This document shows, in pieces, positions 20,990 through 32,769 of a DNA stretch of 64,000 bases. The notes under the pieces are model-generated. The model did not search any database. It worked only from the letters and a program-made list of their open reading frames with translations, and was not told the DNA's origin. The position numbers were made by a program, and so were the translations under genes. Where the stretch lies: contig NC_085140.1 of the NCBI RefSeq assembly GCF_024139115.2, positions 155,584,452-155,648,451 on the forward strand. Direction: 5' to 3'. The DNA comes from Armigeres subalbatus (taxonomy: Eukaryota; Arthropoda; Insecta; Diptera; Culicidae). Position 1 is the first letter of the stretch, and each line of letters opens with the position of its first letter.

Positions 20990-21865
20990 GTCATTTGTAG
21001 TAAATTCCAAAAGTTTGGATATTTTCTCTACTAACTTGCAAAAGTGGATAATTTCCCCGAATGCCTTCAAAACTCAGCTTATAATTTTTCCACATAAGGC
21101 GAGAGCTTCTCATTTGAAACCTTCTAGCAGACATATTATTATCACTATGAATGGGGTTCCAATTAATTGGTCAAGTGAAGCCAAATATTTAGGACTTTTG
21201 CTGGACCAAAAATTAACCGGACCAAAATCACATTGAAGGCATTCAAGCTAAATGTAACAAACATTTTAGATATCTATATCCACTTATAAATAGAAAATCA
21301 AAACTTTGTCTTAAGAACAAATATTTAATTTACAAACAAATGTTCTGATCAACCATGTTATATGCTGTACCAATATGGACTAGTTGCTGCAATACCAGAA
21401 AAAAGACACTTCAGAGGATTCAAAATAAAATTTAGAAAATGAACTTCATAGAATTTCTAATATTGAGACATTGCAACAAATGTCCAACAAAATAATTTCC
21501 AATTTTAGACAAAAATCGCTGCATAATTCTATCCCGAGCAGCACACATGTTGTAAATCAGTTTCTGATACTCATGTAAGACCAAATAAGGTTATATATAA
21601 GTTACTGTAACCAAATCAAGGTGAATTGTGTTGCTAGGGATTGCAACGATTAGCTCATTGTACCCTTAGTATAAATTAAGTTAAGTTTAGTTTAAGTTGA
21701 AAATATTGTCATTCATGGTTCAATTAAACCAGAGAAAAAATCCTAACTGCCAGAGGCAATTGAAATGTATTAATAATAACTAAAAATGTAAAATAGTAAA
21801 TAAGGATGATAGTGTTAGGAAAACACGGAACACCTAATCTAAGAGATGAATGGATGGATTTTTTT
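20990..21865 (+). pseudogene. Jockey-like non-LTR retrotransposon, RT C-terminal fragment and 3' UTR
   Basis: The frame from about 20,988 to 21,236 reads NAFKTQLIIFPHKARASHL, then VPINWSSEAKYLGLLLDQKL, the conserved region after the RT catalytic box in Jockey-clade elements. After frameshifts it continues as STMLYAVPIWTSCCNTRKK, and later LHRISNIETLQQMSNKII. A 99-bp MITE (21,537-21,635) interrupts the end of the coding part. AT-rich sequence with TAAGTT repeats to about 21,865 looks like the 3' UTR. The endonuclease and RT core are missing. The Jockey assignment rests on remembered family motifs and was not searched. Confidence 0.75.
21537..21635. mobile_element. ~99-bp MITE, AGCA..CACA / TGTGTTGCT ends
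   Basis: The left end is AGCAGCACACATGTTG and the right end is AATTGTGTTGCT, with internal GTTATATATAAGTTACTGTAACC. A second copy is at 37,686-37,782 (AAGCACACATATTGC...TTGTGTTGCTT). This copy sits in a decayed Jockey-like element; that copy sits in a satellite. Confidence 0.6.
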
Positions 21866-21873
21866 AAAATACG

Positions 21874-22020
21874 ATTTTTTTTTAAACTGCTGCAATGCAT
21901 TCAAATAAACGCAAATTAATGTAAATTGATGGAAATAACTCGTTTTATAACTAACTTGAAGTAACTTGTTTTATAATACATGTGAAAGGCACCATCACCT
22001 CTATTTGTATTATTCTGGGG
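21874..22020 (+). repeat. Dispersed GCCTTTCTCGTA family, 3' end
   Basis: ACTGCTGCAATGCA..CAAATAAACGCAAA..GATGGAAATAACTCG and the terminus GTGAAAGGCACCATCACC match the 3' portion of the next copy (22,366-22,545), placing two family members head to tail. Confidence 0.65.
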
Positions 22021-22023
22021 TTT

Positions 22024-22545
22024 TGCCTTTCGCGTATACTAAGTATACGTAAAGGCTATAGGGTGACTCCAAAACCAAATTTTTGATACAAGGCTCGGAG
22101 ACCCATAGTGTTATATACCAATCGACTCAGCTCGACGAATTGAGGTGATGTCTGTATGTGTGTGTGTACAAAAAAATGTGAGACACACTTTTTTGTACTT
22201 ACCCTTATCCTTATACTTGCTTGCAACAGGTCTCATTCGACGCGGAATCCTGCCTGATTTTTCGCTATTAAAAATTGGTCCAATCGGCTATTGTATTTCG
22301 GGGCTAGTAAAAAAATGTTCCCCATTTTTAGAAAACAAACCTTGAAATCGAAAAAAAAAAATTTTTTTTTCAGTAACTGCTGCAAACTGGACGCAAATAA
22401 ATGTGAATTGATGGAAATAATTGAATTTATCTCCCTAAAGTGTAATTTTGACCTCTCTTATGTGCTTTTCTAGTTACTTTTATGTGTTTTCTTGTTTTAT
22501 AATACACGAGAAAGGCACCATCATCGCTAGGTGGATTATTCCGGG
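22024..22545 (+). repeat. Dispersed GCCTTTCTCGTA family, compact complete copy
   Basis: It starts TGCCTTTCGCGTATACTAAG, carries CGGAGACCCATAGTGTTATA, GAATTGAGGTGATGTCTGT and a short GT run. It then has a single core unit (CATTCGACGCGGAATCCTGC ... TTGGTCCAATCGGCTATTG) and ends CACGAGAAAGGCACCATCA then TCGCTAGGTGGATTATTCC. This shows the element with one core unit, against the expanded array at 37,960-40,047. Confidence 0.75.
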
Positions 22546-22565
22546 ATTTTCATTTACTTACCACC

Positions 22566-22832
22566 TTCTTCTTCTTCTTATTGGCATTACATCCCCACAC
22601 TGGGACAGAGCCGCCTCGCAGCTTAGTGTTCATTAAGCACTTCCACAGTTATTAACTGCGAGGTTTCTAAGCCAAATTACTATTTTTCCATTCGTATATC
22701 ATGAGGCTAACACAATGATACTTTTATGCCCAGGGAAGTTGAGACAATTTCCAATCCGAAAATTGCCTAGACCGGCACCGGGAATCGAACCCAGCCACCC
22801 TCAGCATTGTCTTGCTTTGTAACCGCATCTTA
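22566..22832 (-). mobile_element. SINE family 1, nearly full-length
   Basis: On the minus strand: GATGCGGTTACAAAGCAAGA, B-box-like GGTTCGATTCC, CGGTCTAGGCAATTTTCGG, the body, then CCAATAAGAAGAAGAAG. The first few bases of the tRNA-like head are missing or mutated. Confidence 0.9.
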
Positions 22833-23109
22833 CTTACTTACCACCTATTAGTTTTAATAAGTGTTTACCGTTCCTAATTTTTATGATTCCTGATGATATT
22901 AATCGGATCATGCTGCATTTGGTGTTGGCCCGGGGTTTTGTTAGTTTCGAAGCTCCATTATCATTTATTATAGTTGAGATTGTTTTCCGAGTTAAATAGT
23001 GAGGAAAATAATGAAATGAATGAATGTTAGTGAAAGTTATATTTTATATAAGCCAGATTTGATGAAGTAGCTTGTTTTTTTTTTCCAATTTCAGTTTGTG
23101 ATTTATACA

Positions 23110-23394
23110 ATGAGTGATACATTTTCTTACAGCATAGCTGGGCCTTTCGACGATAATATCGATTTATTGAAAAAAAACATTCCTCAATGTAGTCCACGTT
23201 GTGTTGTAACTGCTCCAGCAGGTACACCCAAACCAAAAATTTCTAACATCCGATGCAAGGGTCGTTTTGATACAGTTTCTGCATACGACGTATGCGAGAA
23301 ATGTAATAAAAAATCTTCAGGCTCGTGTATAATGCGTCTCTTATTTACATTAAACAACCACATTCAACGTCCGCGCTCTACACTGCTTGTATGA
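23110..23394 (+). CDS. Possible host-gene exon, unknown product (weak)
   Basis: A polypyrimidine run ending TTTTTTCCAATTTCAG (to about 23,095) looks like a splice acceptor, followed 15 bases later by an ATG opening a 94-codon frame. The predicted protein starts MSDTFSYSIAGPFDDN, is hydrophilic, has no signal peptide or membrane segment, and is cysteine-rich in the middle: CSPRC, CKGRF, CEKCNKKSSGSC. The last ~20 residues look less protein-like, so coding may stop at a donor around GGCTC/GTGTAT (about 23,325). A TATATAAG word lies at about 23,046. None of the surrounding repeats overlaps it. I do not recognise the family; a chance frame is quite possible. Confidence 0.25.
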   Translation: MSDTFSYSIAGPFDDNIDLLKKNIPQCSPRCVVTAPAGTPKPKISNIRCKGRFDTVSAYDVCEKCNKKSSGSCIMRLLFTLNNHIQRPRSTLLV

Positions 23395-24429
23395 TCACAT
23401 ACATTGAAAGAAAAAATGATCAAATCTCTCCATGCTCATATTAACCTACACTCTTTTAAAGAATTGCGTGCTTCATGACAAATCGAACGTGTACAATACA
23501 CGTTGTTTTTGTATTTGTCAGCCACTGTTTATACCTACGCGCATCATTGCAAGAACGCCATTATTATCGTTCGTCGTTATAACAATTCAGCACACCATTT
23601 TATAACTTATTTCAGACTAAAAGTTGACTACGATAAGATTATGAGAAGCCTCTTCTAAAGTTGCTCTCTAATAGAGGGTGCTACACTTGGATCAGCTAAA
23701 TATTATCTTCAAAACTGTATCGCATAGGACACTTTATGCTATGGAGTCAATTTTGATACGAAAACTCTTAGTTGAATGTATTTACTTGTCATTACTTGTC
23801 ACTATTCCATTTAATTCCACTACTTTATTGTACCTTAAGGAGTCGATGTTGAATACATTCAAATGGATTAAAAATTGTTGATAAGAAACATTATTTTAAG
23901 CTTTCAGTGGAATGTATATAGATCGAGCTCCATTGAATTCAAAGGAGATTGGAAGGTCAATGACACGAAGCAACTCATCAATATGCTATTATTCATTAAT
24001 ATAAGTTTAAAGACTAAGGTCAACTCTTTATATAACGTATATCAGATTGAACTGTACTTCTTGGCAGGAGTATACAAACTTACGATCCGATTCCCGAAAT
24101 CCATACCACTTTATTCGTGTGTGTTCGAATGGATTCCAACCCCCCGTTCGTAAACTCCTACCAGCACAGATTGCATCTTCTAGAATATATCAATATTTGT
24201 GGAGAATTACAATCCAAACCCAGGGGATTTTATAAAACACTGCCTTTTCCAATAATGTCTATCCGTTGAAACTGTAGCTGCATATATCAAGCGCCAGCCT
24301 GTATAAAATTCAGCAACTCTATGGCTGCTTTTCTTCATGTATCTCAATATACGATTCACAATAGTTTCCCTCGTTAACAAAAACCCTGACTAATTCACCT
24401 ATCGAAAATTATGAAAAAGTATATTTTTG
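23395..24429. other. AT-rich spacer, nothing firm
   Basis: CACTTGTCAC..TTTAATTCCACTAC near 23,790-23,825 resembles part of the TCATAAGACG hairpin family. Short frames here (23,678-24,235) have no recognised domain. Confidence 0.4.
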
Positions 24430-24574
24430 TCATACCTTTTCAACCCTAAGTCCAATTTGGCCAATTTTAAGTCGAATGATAAACACTATGAATCTTCGGG
24501 TCTCATATAAAAAGTTCGTTTTTGGGGTGATTCTTCAGCTTTTACGTATACTTAGTGTACGAGAAAGGCAAAGA
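24430..24574 (-). repeat. Dispersed GCCTTTCTCGTA family, 5' fragment
   Basis: On the minus strand it starts TTTGCCTTTCTCGTACACTA, then AACGAACTTTTTATATGAGA and CATAGTGTTTATCATTCGAC, the 5' portion of the family only. Confidence 0.65.
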
Positions 24575-27339
24575 GCGGGAGTGATTATTTTCCGCAAGCC
24601 AGGGGACGTTTGCGAACGTATAAAAAAGTACTATACCTATTGGTAAAAAAAAAGAATAATAAATGATTTCCATAGCTTCATCCCCATTACTTTTATTTGG
24701 CAGTTTTTAAAACTTTCGCTATAAATGCACTGAGGCGGAAACAATTCAAGCATGAATAGTCGACCGTTCACGATGCAACTTGTTATCAACATGCAGCAGT
24801 AGGGCTATTGACTACAGAAAAAAAAATCCTGAGCTTAGCTGGCATGTTCATTTATTACGTGTGGGGAATTTACTCAGACACAGATATCATTTAACTACAG
24901 ACAAACAGACATAACACCCGCAAAAACATAATCGTGTACTAATTTACTTGAAATTTGAGAAATCGTTAGTTGGTTAATCAATCACTCGTGGCGGGCAAAT
25001 CGGGTTTGTTTGAGATTGACGTTTGCTCATTATCGCCATCTGGTTCGTAATCTACCGAATTTGGTAAAAATAACAGATGTCGTGGTTTCATGACTATGAA
25101 TTTAATGAATAAATGTTCCATGTAACACCATGTTTGTTTGTCTGTGATTTGACATTTTGCTGATTTTTACAATGTTTGAAAACTCGTGGATATGCGCAGT
25201 ATGTGAAAGATTTATTTCGTAAAAAGTTGTGGAGTGGAGATAACCTCTTTTCTTTGGTGGAATTCAAACCTACGACTCTCAGTACGCTTGGCAGGTTTTT
25301 TTCAACTAAGCTACGAATTACCTGAATGAGCATCAGTGTATCTCAAGGCAAGGCAATCTTCAGTTGAAGGTACATACATTTCTACTGATTCACGGATTTT
25401 TTTTCTGGTCGTATATCACAGATGGTGTATTGCCTTTTCTGGAATATCAATCAATCCATATAAAAGGAATAAGCAAGTATAAACACATAAAACTTTCTGC
25501 AGAACATTAAATGATAAAATTTTTATCAACATAAGTATCTAATAATGAGTAAAGTTTTTTAAAAATGAATGAATTTTTGATCGTGAACGATAGACAGTTA
25601 TTTTAACGATCTAATCAATTATTTTTCGAGAAGGTAAACTAATAACGTTCTTCAGTTCCACGATTCTATTCAAAGTTAATTGTTAAGGAGATGTGCCAAG
25701 GCCAACAAGAAATAGAATTTAAAAGATAGAAACATCAAATAAAGTAGAGAAGCAAACAAAACGAACCAACAAGCCCAGAGGAAAGCATAGATGAATCCTA
25801 GACTGAATAATTGCTGAGCGATGTGGATTTCTTTAGACAAATTGTGGTAATATGTTCTAAATATATAAAACATAATTGATGTTTGTACGACCGCCATCAA
25901 TCAATCAACTTTTAAGCGAGATAAAGTTCGCCGAATCCACTTTTTCCTAAAACTAGGTAGATTACTGCTGGTAAAAGAACGTTTAGGCTGCGGGATGTCG
26001 AGGCCACCACTGGAGCCGAAATTGCTTGTCACTCTGCAGATTGCGACATGCCATCATTGACATTCTTTGACAAAAGGATGAGTTCAATAATGTCATCGTT
26101 TCTGCAAAAGATAAAACTGGATAAACTTAGTTTGGATGGCACACAAAATTCATAAATTCAAAGCTATCTCCTGGTGTTTGATCTTCGGAAGTTATGATCT
26201 TAATCGCACAGAAGCCACTGTTATAACTGTAGATCGCTAGTGAACTCATTATCGCACAGTTAATTGGATTGGCAATCCTACGTCTTTGCTCACAAGGCTA
26301 ACTGGAGACATGTTGCCATTGGTAGATGATTAAATTTTCTAGACTGATTGAGCAATTCGCTTCAGATTCTTAGCCATATCGAATCTTAAGCTTTTAAACA
26401 ATTTTTGTCGAGATGCAATCCCAGATATCATCTGGTTTTGCACTACGTATGTTATAGTTTAAAATAGACTCTTTGCGTGATGTGTTACGGAGTAAGATCT
26501 ACTGCACTGTGCTCTCGTTCTTATTATTCTTTTTAATACTTATGAGTGATGATCGGAATAGTATGGAACGACTATAATTTTCTTTTAGATGACCCACCTT
26601 TTCACCGACAAGGAATGGGCAATGTTACAGTGTAGTATGGGTTTAGATTTAAATCATTAAATCGTTAAGGAATTTATCGTAGTTTATCGAGATTTAAGGG
26701 TTTACCCATACCTTGCATTACCTTGCTAAACAGCGCATCAATTAGTTTAACAGATAACACTTCGGAAGAAAGTTCGGTTCGGAAGTCCCGACTTCAGAAT
26801 TCTAATTTGGTACTACGCTGACTATATTATCTTTATCCGTTTCTCATGTTCTCGTAGACCAGTACAAAACTAGCCCCCAAAAACTTTTACACAGGGTGTA
26901 GAATAAACGCAAAGTTTATTTTGTTCAAGTTATATCAATATATGTAATCATGTTATATCATATTTCTATAACAAAATTTGTCAAAAAGTTGGAACAGGAT
27001 GTTGTTGAAATATCTAAATTTATATTTAAAAAAAAATACACTTCTTTTTTGAGAGTCGAGAATGTTTCCTGCCCGAAAACGTCCTAGAAAGGACCTAGAA
27101 TCACACTCGCCATCTCCAGATTGGCAATTCTACGCCTTTGGTCGCAAGGCTACTGGAGATCCCAAAAATTACACTACTTGAGCGTTCAAATTTTGTTACA
27201 TTCTAATCACAAAAATAACATATTTTGTTAAACTATTATTACAGAATCAGATACAAAATAAATTGATTACTGTTCAGTTTTTACAGTATTTTTTTGCAGA
27301 TCGTATATGTCTCCAGATTGCGAACAACAATCAGTAAAG
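24575..27339. other. Long AT-rich spacer, no supported gene
   Basis: No domain-bearing frame, terminal repeat or satellite was recognised. One phrase is partly duplicated: GATTGGCAATCCTACGTCTTT at about 26,268 and GATTGGCAATTCTACGCCTTT at about 27,118, each followed by CAAGGCTA..CTGGAGA. A short inverted word (GTATGGGTTTAGATTTAA / TTAAGGGTTTACCCATAC) lies at 26,635-26,712. Confidence 0.45.
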
Positions 27340-27477
27340 CAGAAGGGGAAGGAGTGGGTCAAGCCGAGCGCTACGATCCATACAAAAAAAAATTAAGCCT
27401 TCCATACAAAAAGTGTTACGAGGGGGAGGGTGGGGGTCCAAAATCATCAAATTTAGCGTTTATTAGAAAGAACCCAA
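27340..27477. mobile_element. Decayed copy of the TTCACAAATTACGTAACGC MITE family
   Basis: The interior CTTCCATACAAAAAGTGTTA then CGAGGGGGAGGGTGGGGGTC and the right end AGAAAGAACCC match the family. The left end is degenerate (AAGGGGAAGGAGTGGGTC). Confidence 0.6.
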
Positions 27478-27766
27478 ACTAAGAAGATTGCAAATTTGGC
27501 AACTTTTTCAAATTATATCAGCGTATGGTGATCTATATGACTAGACGACTTTTCTACATTAATTTTTATAGCCTACTTTTGAGCAATTCGATGTTAAGCA
27601 TTTTTAAATCATATTATGATAAAATCTTGTTAATTCATTTGAAGGGGTCAGTAGTCTACTCCTTAGAACAAAATGTTATCAAAACAAGTTATAAGTATCA
27701 CAATGTGTTAAAATTGTGTTCAGTTTTTGTTATCCTCTTTATGTCGGGTATGCAACGTTTTGATTT

Positions 27767-28058
27767 TAGGGGCCCTCCTTAGCCGTGCGGTCAGACGCGC
27801 GGCTACAAATCAAGACCATGCTGAGGGTGGCTGGGTTCGATTCCCGGTGCCGGTCTAGGCAATTTTCGGATTGGAAATTGTCTCGACTTCCCTGGGCATA
27901 AAAGTATCATCGTGCTAGCCACATGATATACGAATGCAAAAATGGTAACCTGGCTTAGAAACCTCGCAGTTAATAACTGTGGAAGTGCTTAATGAACACT
28001 AAGCTGCGAAGGCGGCTCTGTCCCAGTGTGGGGATGTAATGCCAATAAGAAGAAGAAG
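27767..28058 (+). mobile_element. SINE family 1, full-length with 17-bp target duplication
   Basis: The target duplication ATGCAACGTTTTGATTT flanks it at 27,750-27,766 and 28,059-28,075. The head TTAGCCGTGCGGTCAGACGC..GGCTACAAATCAAGACC and the box GGTTCGATTCC are tRNA-like pol III promoter sequence. The body includes CTCGACTTCCCTGGGCATAA and CCTCGCAGTTAATAACTGTG, and the 3' end is AATAAGAAGAAGAAG. The exact long duplication shows target-primed insertion by a LINE and that this copy is relatively young. It could be a Feilai-like mosquito SINE, but I cannot confirm the name. Confidence 0.95.
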
Positions 28059-28077
28059 ATGCAACGTTTTGATTTCA

Positions 28078-28462
28078 TTTTTATTGAAGTTTCGTTTTAC
28101 CGATAACCCTTTGTAAATGTATTCAATAGTGACAAAAAAAATGTTTTAGACAAAAACTAATTTGTTTCTGCTGAAAAACAAAAAGTCTATGCGGACAAAG
28201 GGGAGTAAGTGTATATTATTATCCACGCTTGTTCGTAAAGAACAGGAAGTCTATCTTTCCACGTAGTAATTGATTGCTCCTTAAAAAACGCGTAGAATTA
28301 TCATTGGGTAAAAATCCGCGTGAACAAAAACCTTTTAAATCAAAACCGCAATTCCATTTGTAATTTGATGTTTTGTGAAATTTATATGTACATACTATGA
28401 TCATTTGAAGAAGAATGCTCAAGTTTACGTAAAAGGCTAATCGGTTTTTAAAGTGTTAACAG
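28078..28462. other. Short AT-rich spacer
   Basis: No feature recognised between the SINE duplication and the retrotransposon fragment. Confidence 0.4.
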
Positions 28463-29434
28463 AATTATTATTATTTATTCAGACTAAGGCCGTGCGGTAT
28501 ATAAGAGTCTTCTCCATTCGGCTCGGTCCATGGCTACACGTCGCCAACCACGCAGTCTACGGAGGATCCGCAAGTCATCTTCCACCTGATCGATCCACCT
28601 TGCCCGCTACGCACCTCGCCTTCTTGTGCCCGTCGGATCGTTGTCGAGAACCATTTTCACCGGGTTACTGTCCGACATTGTGGCTACGTGCCCGGCCCAC
28701 CGCAGTCGTCCGATTTTCGCGGTGTGAACGATGGATGGTTCTCCCAACAGCTGATGCAACTTGTGGTTCATTCGCCTCCTCCACGTACCGTCCGCCATCT
28801 GCACCCCACCATAGATGGTACGCAGCACTTTCCTTTCAAAAACTCCACGTGCGCGTTGGTCCTCCACGAGCATCGTCCAGGTCTCGTATCCGTAGAGGAC
28901 TACCGGTCTAATGAGCGTTTTGTAGATTGTCAGTTTGGTACGGCGGCGATCGGAGCGTCTTGCGAAGTCCAAAGTATGTACGATTTCCAGCCACTATGCG
29001 TCTCCGAATTTCTCTGCTGGTATCATTTTCGGCAGTCACCAGTGAGCCCAAGTACACAAATTCTTCTACCACCTCGATTTCGTCACCACCGATGCAAACT
29101 CGCGGTGGGTGGTTCACATTGTCTTCTCTTGATCCTCTTCCTATCATGTACTCGTCTTCTACGTGTTGATGGCTAGTCCGATCCGCTTGGATTCCCTCTT
29201 CAGTCTGACGTAGGCTTCTTCCATCTTCTCCAGCCAAATAGCTGGACGGACTTATTGAAAATTGTACCACTCGTGTTAATCCCTGCTCTTCGTATTACCC
29301 CTTCCAAAGCGATGTTGAATAGCAGACACGAAAGACCATCACCTTGCCGTAACCCTCTGCGGGTTTCGAAGGGACTCGAGAATGGCCCTGAAACTCGAAC
29401 TACGCACATCACCCGATCCATCATCGCTTTGATC
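28463..29434 (-). pseudogene. RTE/Loner-like non-LTR retrotransposon, 3' fragment of ORF2
   Basis: The minus strand encodes, in pieces, the RT end (RRGLRQGDGLSCLLFNIALE), a region with MIGRGSREDNVNHPPRVCI and VYLGSLVTAENDTS, and the C-terminus LYGYETWTMLVEDQRA ... RLRWAGHVATMSDSNPVK. These match 56,060-57,087 of the copy at 53,792-57,104. The fragment is 5'-truncated at 29,434, where a SINE piece starts. Small indels break the frame, including an altered FADD region near 29,240. It keeps four Gs at ALEGV, which the copy at 56,210 has lost, so it helps define the ancestral frame. Confidence 0.9.
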
Positions 29435-29611
29435 ATTGTCTCGACTTCCTTGGGCATAAAAGTATCATCGTGTTAGCCTCATGATATACGAATGCAGAAA
29501 TGGTACCTTGGCTTAGAAACCTCGCAGTTAATAACTGTGGAAGTGCTAATTGAACACTAAGCTGCGAGGCGGCAATGTCCCAGTGGGGGATGTAATGCCA
29601 GTGAAGAAGAA
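29435..29611 (+). mobile_element. SINE family 1, 5'-truncated, bridging two retrotransposon pieces
   Basis: It begins ATTGTCTCGACTTCCTTGGG and runs to GATGTAATGCCAGTGAAGAA. It lies exactly between the minus-strand fragment ending at 29,434 and the plus-strand fragment starting near 29,612. Confidence 0.85.
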
Positions 29612-30288
29612 ACACGGTGACTCTTTCCAGTTTCACAGTAGCCGGGCAACCAGTGGAGAATGTTGAAAGCTTCCAATATCTTGGTAGCCAAATGGCGTCA
29701 GACGGCGGTACCAAGATCGATATAGGCGCTCGGATCAAGAAAGCAAGGGCTGCCTTTGCGAGTTTAAGAAATATCTGGAAAAACAAGCAGATAAGTGAGC
29801 GCACCAAAATACGAATTTTCAACTCTAACGTGAAATCTGTGCTGTTATACGCTAGCGAAACATGGTGTGTATCAATGGAGAACACTCAACGGCTGCAGGT
29901 GTTCATTAACAGATACCTGCGGTATATAATTCGGGCCTGGTGGCCTCACAACTGGATCTCAAACAACGAGCTCCATCGTCGTTGTCACCAGAGGCCGATA
30001 GCAACAGAAGTTCGGGATCGGAAGTGGGGCTGGGTCGGCCACACTCTACGTAGGGCGGAAACGAAATCTGTAAACAAGCATTAGACTTGAACCCAGCGGG
30101 ACATCGCAGCAGAGGCAGACCCAGAGGCTCATGGCGGCGAAGCCTCAATAAAGAAATAAAAGAAGTCGACCGAAATGTAACCTGGCAACAGGTTAAAGCG
30201 ATAGCCGGGCAACGCTCAGGATGGAGATCTTTCAAGTCGGCCCTTTGCACCACCGGAGGTGTACAGGATCCATTAGTAAGTAAGTAAG
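29612..30288 (+). pseudogene. RTE-like non-LTR retrotransposon, 3' fragment
   Basis: The frame 29,617-30,084 encodes FTVAGQPVENVESFQYLGSQ, IDIGARIKKARAAFASL, LLYASETWCVSMENTQRL and DRKWGWVGHTLRR, the thumb/C-terminal part of ORF2. After a frameshift it continues (30,087-30,287) GRPRGSWRRSLNKEIKEVDR and ends in TAAGTAAGTAAG, a short tandem 3' tail as in RTE elements. The same family is seen at 1,858-2,345. It differs from the 53.8-kb element in sequence, though both share the ETW motif. The endonuclease and RT catalytic core are absent. Confidence 0.85.
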
Positions 30289-31578
30289 GGTATTGAAACT
30301 AATATCAATTTCAGTACCACTCGGTACAGCATCATGAAAGCAAAACAAATGTGCGGCCCATGGCCGTGATGTATGCATCTGGTCACTCCTACCATGCCAC
30401 ATTTTTATGTAGTTTACCAGATCTGTTCCATTTGTGCCATTGATAGTAGTGGGATGCCCAATTCTTACTTGCTCCTTGCACATTCTTTTTCAAAACGAAA
30501 CATAATCGTAGAACGCGGAACTCTGTTGCATTGGCAAGCACAAGCAGCACGGACGGAGAGGTCTAGCAAAGATTGGTTCTTGTCATGGAGCTTTTTTAAC
30601 TATTATGCCCACAATCGCTTATTTGTCCTATATGGATAAAAATTCCAGCAAAGATGGGACTGATATGCGATCAAAGGCAGTATTTTCATATGGAAATAAT
30701 AAGACATTTTTTAAAGTCTTTCATTTTTCTACATCAATGAACGGTAATTTATAATTGCGGTATGAACAGTAATTTATGAATGGTTTGATACTAGAGAAAC
30801 AAATGGTTGATAAAACAAAAGTTTAAGAGATCTAAAACTTAAAAAGGAGATATGTCGAAAATATGTTCGGCTCAATGAAAATGAACCTATTTTGGACACG
30901 CCTCAGAATACTGTTTTTAAACATACATTGCTTTGCTCGAGATAGGAATCTGCTTCTATTAGGTTGTAATAAGTCAACAACATCATTCACATGTTTTAAA
31001 TCTATGTACAAATGAACTTACAACTTTTGAAAGTTAACTTCAATTTTACAATGTCGTCTTAGTTTTGGTCAAATCCAGCCAGAATGGGTAAATGCGTGCA
31101 AATATTCTTAATAATTGCAATATTTTATAAGAAACAAATGTAGGAAATACCTTTTGCAATCAAAATTAAATGTTCTATTATTATTTCCACCGTAATTATG
31201 CCTGCCATTGCATGAATATGAATGCCACTGCATTAATAAGAATCTTGACCTCTCCCGTTATCGATTTTTTATTTTATTTAAGGTTACCTTCCCCAAAGAA
31301 CTCATATTTTTTGACCCCTTTACATATTTTTTAAATTTTGCCCGACTTTGAACGAACATTGGGTGAATTTTTCAGGCCGGTTCACACGTGAAGCACTTTT
31401 TTCCGGTTTTGTTTTTGATTTTTCAAATAGTTAGAAGCTTCAAAAATATGGGTGCTTGTGCAAAAGTAATGTATATTGTCACACCTAGATGGCCGTACTA
31501 TACTTGTCCTTATACATGTTAAGGTGATTATAGAATGAACCCCGTGGTGAATCACCGTTACTCAATATGGGGTTGATA
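30289..31578. other. AT-rich spacer, nothing firm
   Basis: No supported gene or repeat. The last ~40 bases (ATATGGGGTTGATA at 31,565-31,578) belong to the left arm of the palindrome at 34.3 kb, now separated from it by the pogo-like insertion. Confidence 0.45.
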
Positions 31579-31772
31579 TACAGGCCGGACTCGATTATCC
31601 GGAGGCTCGATTAACCGGAGGCTCGATTAACCGGAGAAAATAGCTCGAATATCCGGAGTAATATTTTTACCCATCTTACAAAAATAAAAATATGTATTAT
31701 CAGTCTGTATACGTAACGTAACCAATATGTGCAAGACAACCAGTAATGATAGTTCCTTTCTCGCGTTCCTAA

Positions 31773-31933
31773 GGGACTGTTCACAAATTACTTAACGATT
31801 TAGGGGGAGGGAGGAAGTCAGACCAAGCGTTACCATCCGTACAAAAAAAAATAAACCTTCCATTAAAAAGGGAGAGGGAGAGTGGAGAATCAAAATTATC
31901 AAATTCAGCGTTACGAATTTTGTGAAAGATCCC
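31773..31933. mobile_element. MITE of the TTCACAAATTAC family, TAA duplication
   Basis: The left end is GGGACTGTTCACAAATTACT; the reverse complement of the right end is GGGATCTTTCACAAAATTCG. Both sides are flanked by TAA (31,770-31,772 and 31,934-31,936). It is nested in the pogo-like element. Confidence 0.75.
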
Positions 31934-32087
31934 TAAGGGAACGGAAATCAAGAGCATTCATAAAAATGGCCAATTTATGAATTTCAATTCAATGCACCGA
32001 TATTTTTATGCGTTCGTATGTACATTTTGAGTACAGCATTGACATTGTGACTCAAGCTACCAAATGGTCCTCCGGATTATCCGGGAT

Positions 32088-32250
32088 GGGTTCGTTCACA
32101 AATTACGTAACGCTAAATTTGACGATTTTAAACCTCCATCCTCCCCCTCGTAACGTTTTTTGTATGGAAGGTTTAATTCCTTGAAGTGTGACAATCTATA
32201 CACAATTTTTAGATGGTTTTTTTTGCGTTACGTAATTAATGCATCTTCCC
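32088..32250. mobile_element. Second MITE of the TTCACAAATTAC family, nested
   Basis: It begins GGGTTCGTTCACAAATTACG and ends GCGTTACGTAATTAATGCAT then CTTCCC. The interior carries CCTCCCCCTCGTAACG. The target duplication is not clear (GAT versus TAA). Confidence 0.7.
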
Positions 32251-32769
32251 TAATGATGAAATGAATATTTTCATTTTCTAAAGAATCACTCGGTGGCCAA
32301 GGTGATCCATACACAATGTCATGCTCAGAATGTCGGTTAATAACCCGGTGAAAATTGCTCCTGATAGGGATCCGCAATAAGGCGAGACGCGCAGAGAGCA
32401 TGGTGGTTCGATTTGAGGTCCTTCCTTCCGTTTTCGGATTTTCAGCCCGAGGCAACTACAAAGTTGGCGACGTGCAAATACTAACCGAGCTGAATGTAGA
32501 CAAATTTTATGTACTGCGGAGCCCTTAGTGTGAATAAATCCAATGAAATAAATTTCTTTGTTAGTATGTCAAATGGTGCTATGCAATGAAATTCATTATT
32601 TTTTGTTTTTTTTTCACTGATGTTCCGGAATTTTCGGAAAGCCACAACATTAAGTGCATAGGTACTCATAATACAAAAACAAATGCATCAGAAAAATCTT
32701 GGTGCTTAACGATAAAATTTAGAAGTTTTCATTTTAAAGGATCCTCTAGATTTCCCGGAAGACAGGTGA

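Noticed and set aside
28453..29176. Plus-strand frames of 150-160 codons
   Set aside because: They are antisense shadows of the minus-strand reverse transcriptase fragment. The same antisense frames appear opposite the intact copy at 56,645-57,136.
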